A DNA stretch of 55,228 bases from Prochlorococcus sp. AG-463-F15 (GTDB lineage: Bacteria; Cyanobacteriota; Cyanobacteriia; PCC-6307; Cyanobiaceae). Of the stretch, positions 55,128 to 55,228 are shown piece by piece. The DNA is taken from the NCBI GenBank assembly GCA_003211755.1, contig QCRS01000002.1, positions 1 to 55,228 on the forward strand. Direction: 5' to 3'. Positions within the stretch are counted from its first letter, which is position 1. Every line of letters starts with the position of its first letter. A model generated the notes under the pieces. The model searched no databases. It was not told the origin of the DNA and saw only the letters and a list, made by a program, of their open reading frames with translations. The position numbers and the translations under genes were made by a program.

Positions 55128-55228
55128 ATGAACTTAAAAGAGTTTAAGGGGTTCCAAGAACTTTATCCCTTGTGGGAAAATTTAAGCTCTAAAAGGAAAA
55201 AACAATTAATTCTTTTTCAATTACTTAA
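55128..55228 (+). CDS. Probable ABC exporter, N-terminal fragment cut by window edge
   Basis: Only 33 codons are visible: MNLKEFKGFQELYPLWENLS then SKRKKQLILFQLL. This resembles the short N-terminus before the first membrane helix of MsbA/lipid-type ABC exporters. It starts one base after the phosphatase stop. Assignment rests on a short stretch and on context. Confidence 0.45.
   Translation, partial: MNLKEFKGFQELYPLWENLSSKRKKQLILFQLL

Noticed and set aside
1-55228. CRISPR arrays, insertion sequences, prophage, rRNA
   Set aside because: No spaced direct-repeat array, transposase motif, phage structural gene or rRNA-like segment was seen.

Overview
The window looks like a chromosomal segment of a low-GC marine picocyanobacterium, most likely a low-light Prochlorococcus. 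I infer this from gene content and not from any database search. The supporting genes are a nickel superoxide dismutase next to its processing protease, the cyanobacterial division protein Ftn2/ZipN, a ThiE with an N-terminal extension, CobL (CbiE-CbiT), and DUF1517, DUF3122 and DUF3611 proteins. The DNA is compact and AT-leaning, with few Shine-Dalgarno sites, many GTG/TTG starts and many one- to four-base overlaps.

Layout. 1-9.4 kb: a leftward division and cell-wall block (miaB, ddl, a membrane protein, ftsQ, presumably running on to ftsZ), tRNA-His, a rightward pair (cytosine-deaminase-like amidohydrolase and FAD-linked oxidase), and a leftward tRNA-Leu(CAA)-argD-folC unit. 9.4-10.0 kb: a gene-poor gap with a perfect 19-bp inverted repeat. 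10-15.9 kb: murA (leftward), then tRNA-Leu(CAG), a small protein, a SpoU/TrmH methyltransferase, lpd, trpC and a NicO-type nickel/cobalt transporter. 15.9-18.8 kb: a sparse region with small proteins, then sodX, sodN and an FKBP isomerase. 18.9-27.6 kb: lnt, mnmA, nnr, a group-2 sigma factor, pdhA and ftn2 with a clear terminator. 27.6-35.3 kb: a rightward block of ffh, rpsP, phoH, a Bax-inhibitor-1 protein, era, a trmD-ispF fused reading frame, a TIGR03792-like protein and larB. 35.3-46.5 kb: two small ORFs, DUF1517, thiS, thiE, a one-helix peptide, ribF, DUF3611, surE, pheS, NAD kinase, DUF192, cobL, a small protein, DUF3122 and ribD. 46.6-50.1 kb: ftsH, argF, lexA. 50.7 kb to the end: tRNA-Ala(GGC) followed by an AT-richer surface-polysaccharide cluster (Wza-like exporter, Wzc-like tyrosine autokinase, dual-specificity-type phosphatase, start of a probable ABC exporter). 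This last part has the look of the edge of a genomic island.

Most of the window is housekeeping. The points most worth a second look are the uninterrupted TrmD-IspF frame, the SpoU methyltransferase whose conserved N-terminus lies upstream of any standard start codon, the 19-bp and 20-bp perfect palindromes, argD starting 8 bases after a tRNA, the nickel importer near Ni-SOD, the kinase-phosphatase pair beside tRNA-Ala, and several unannotated small ORFs. I saw no CRISPR array, insertion sequence, prophage gene or rRNA.
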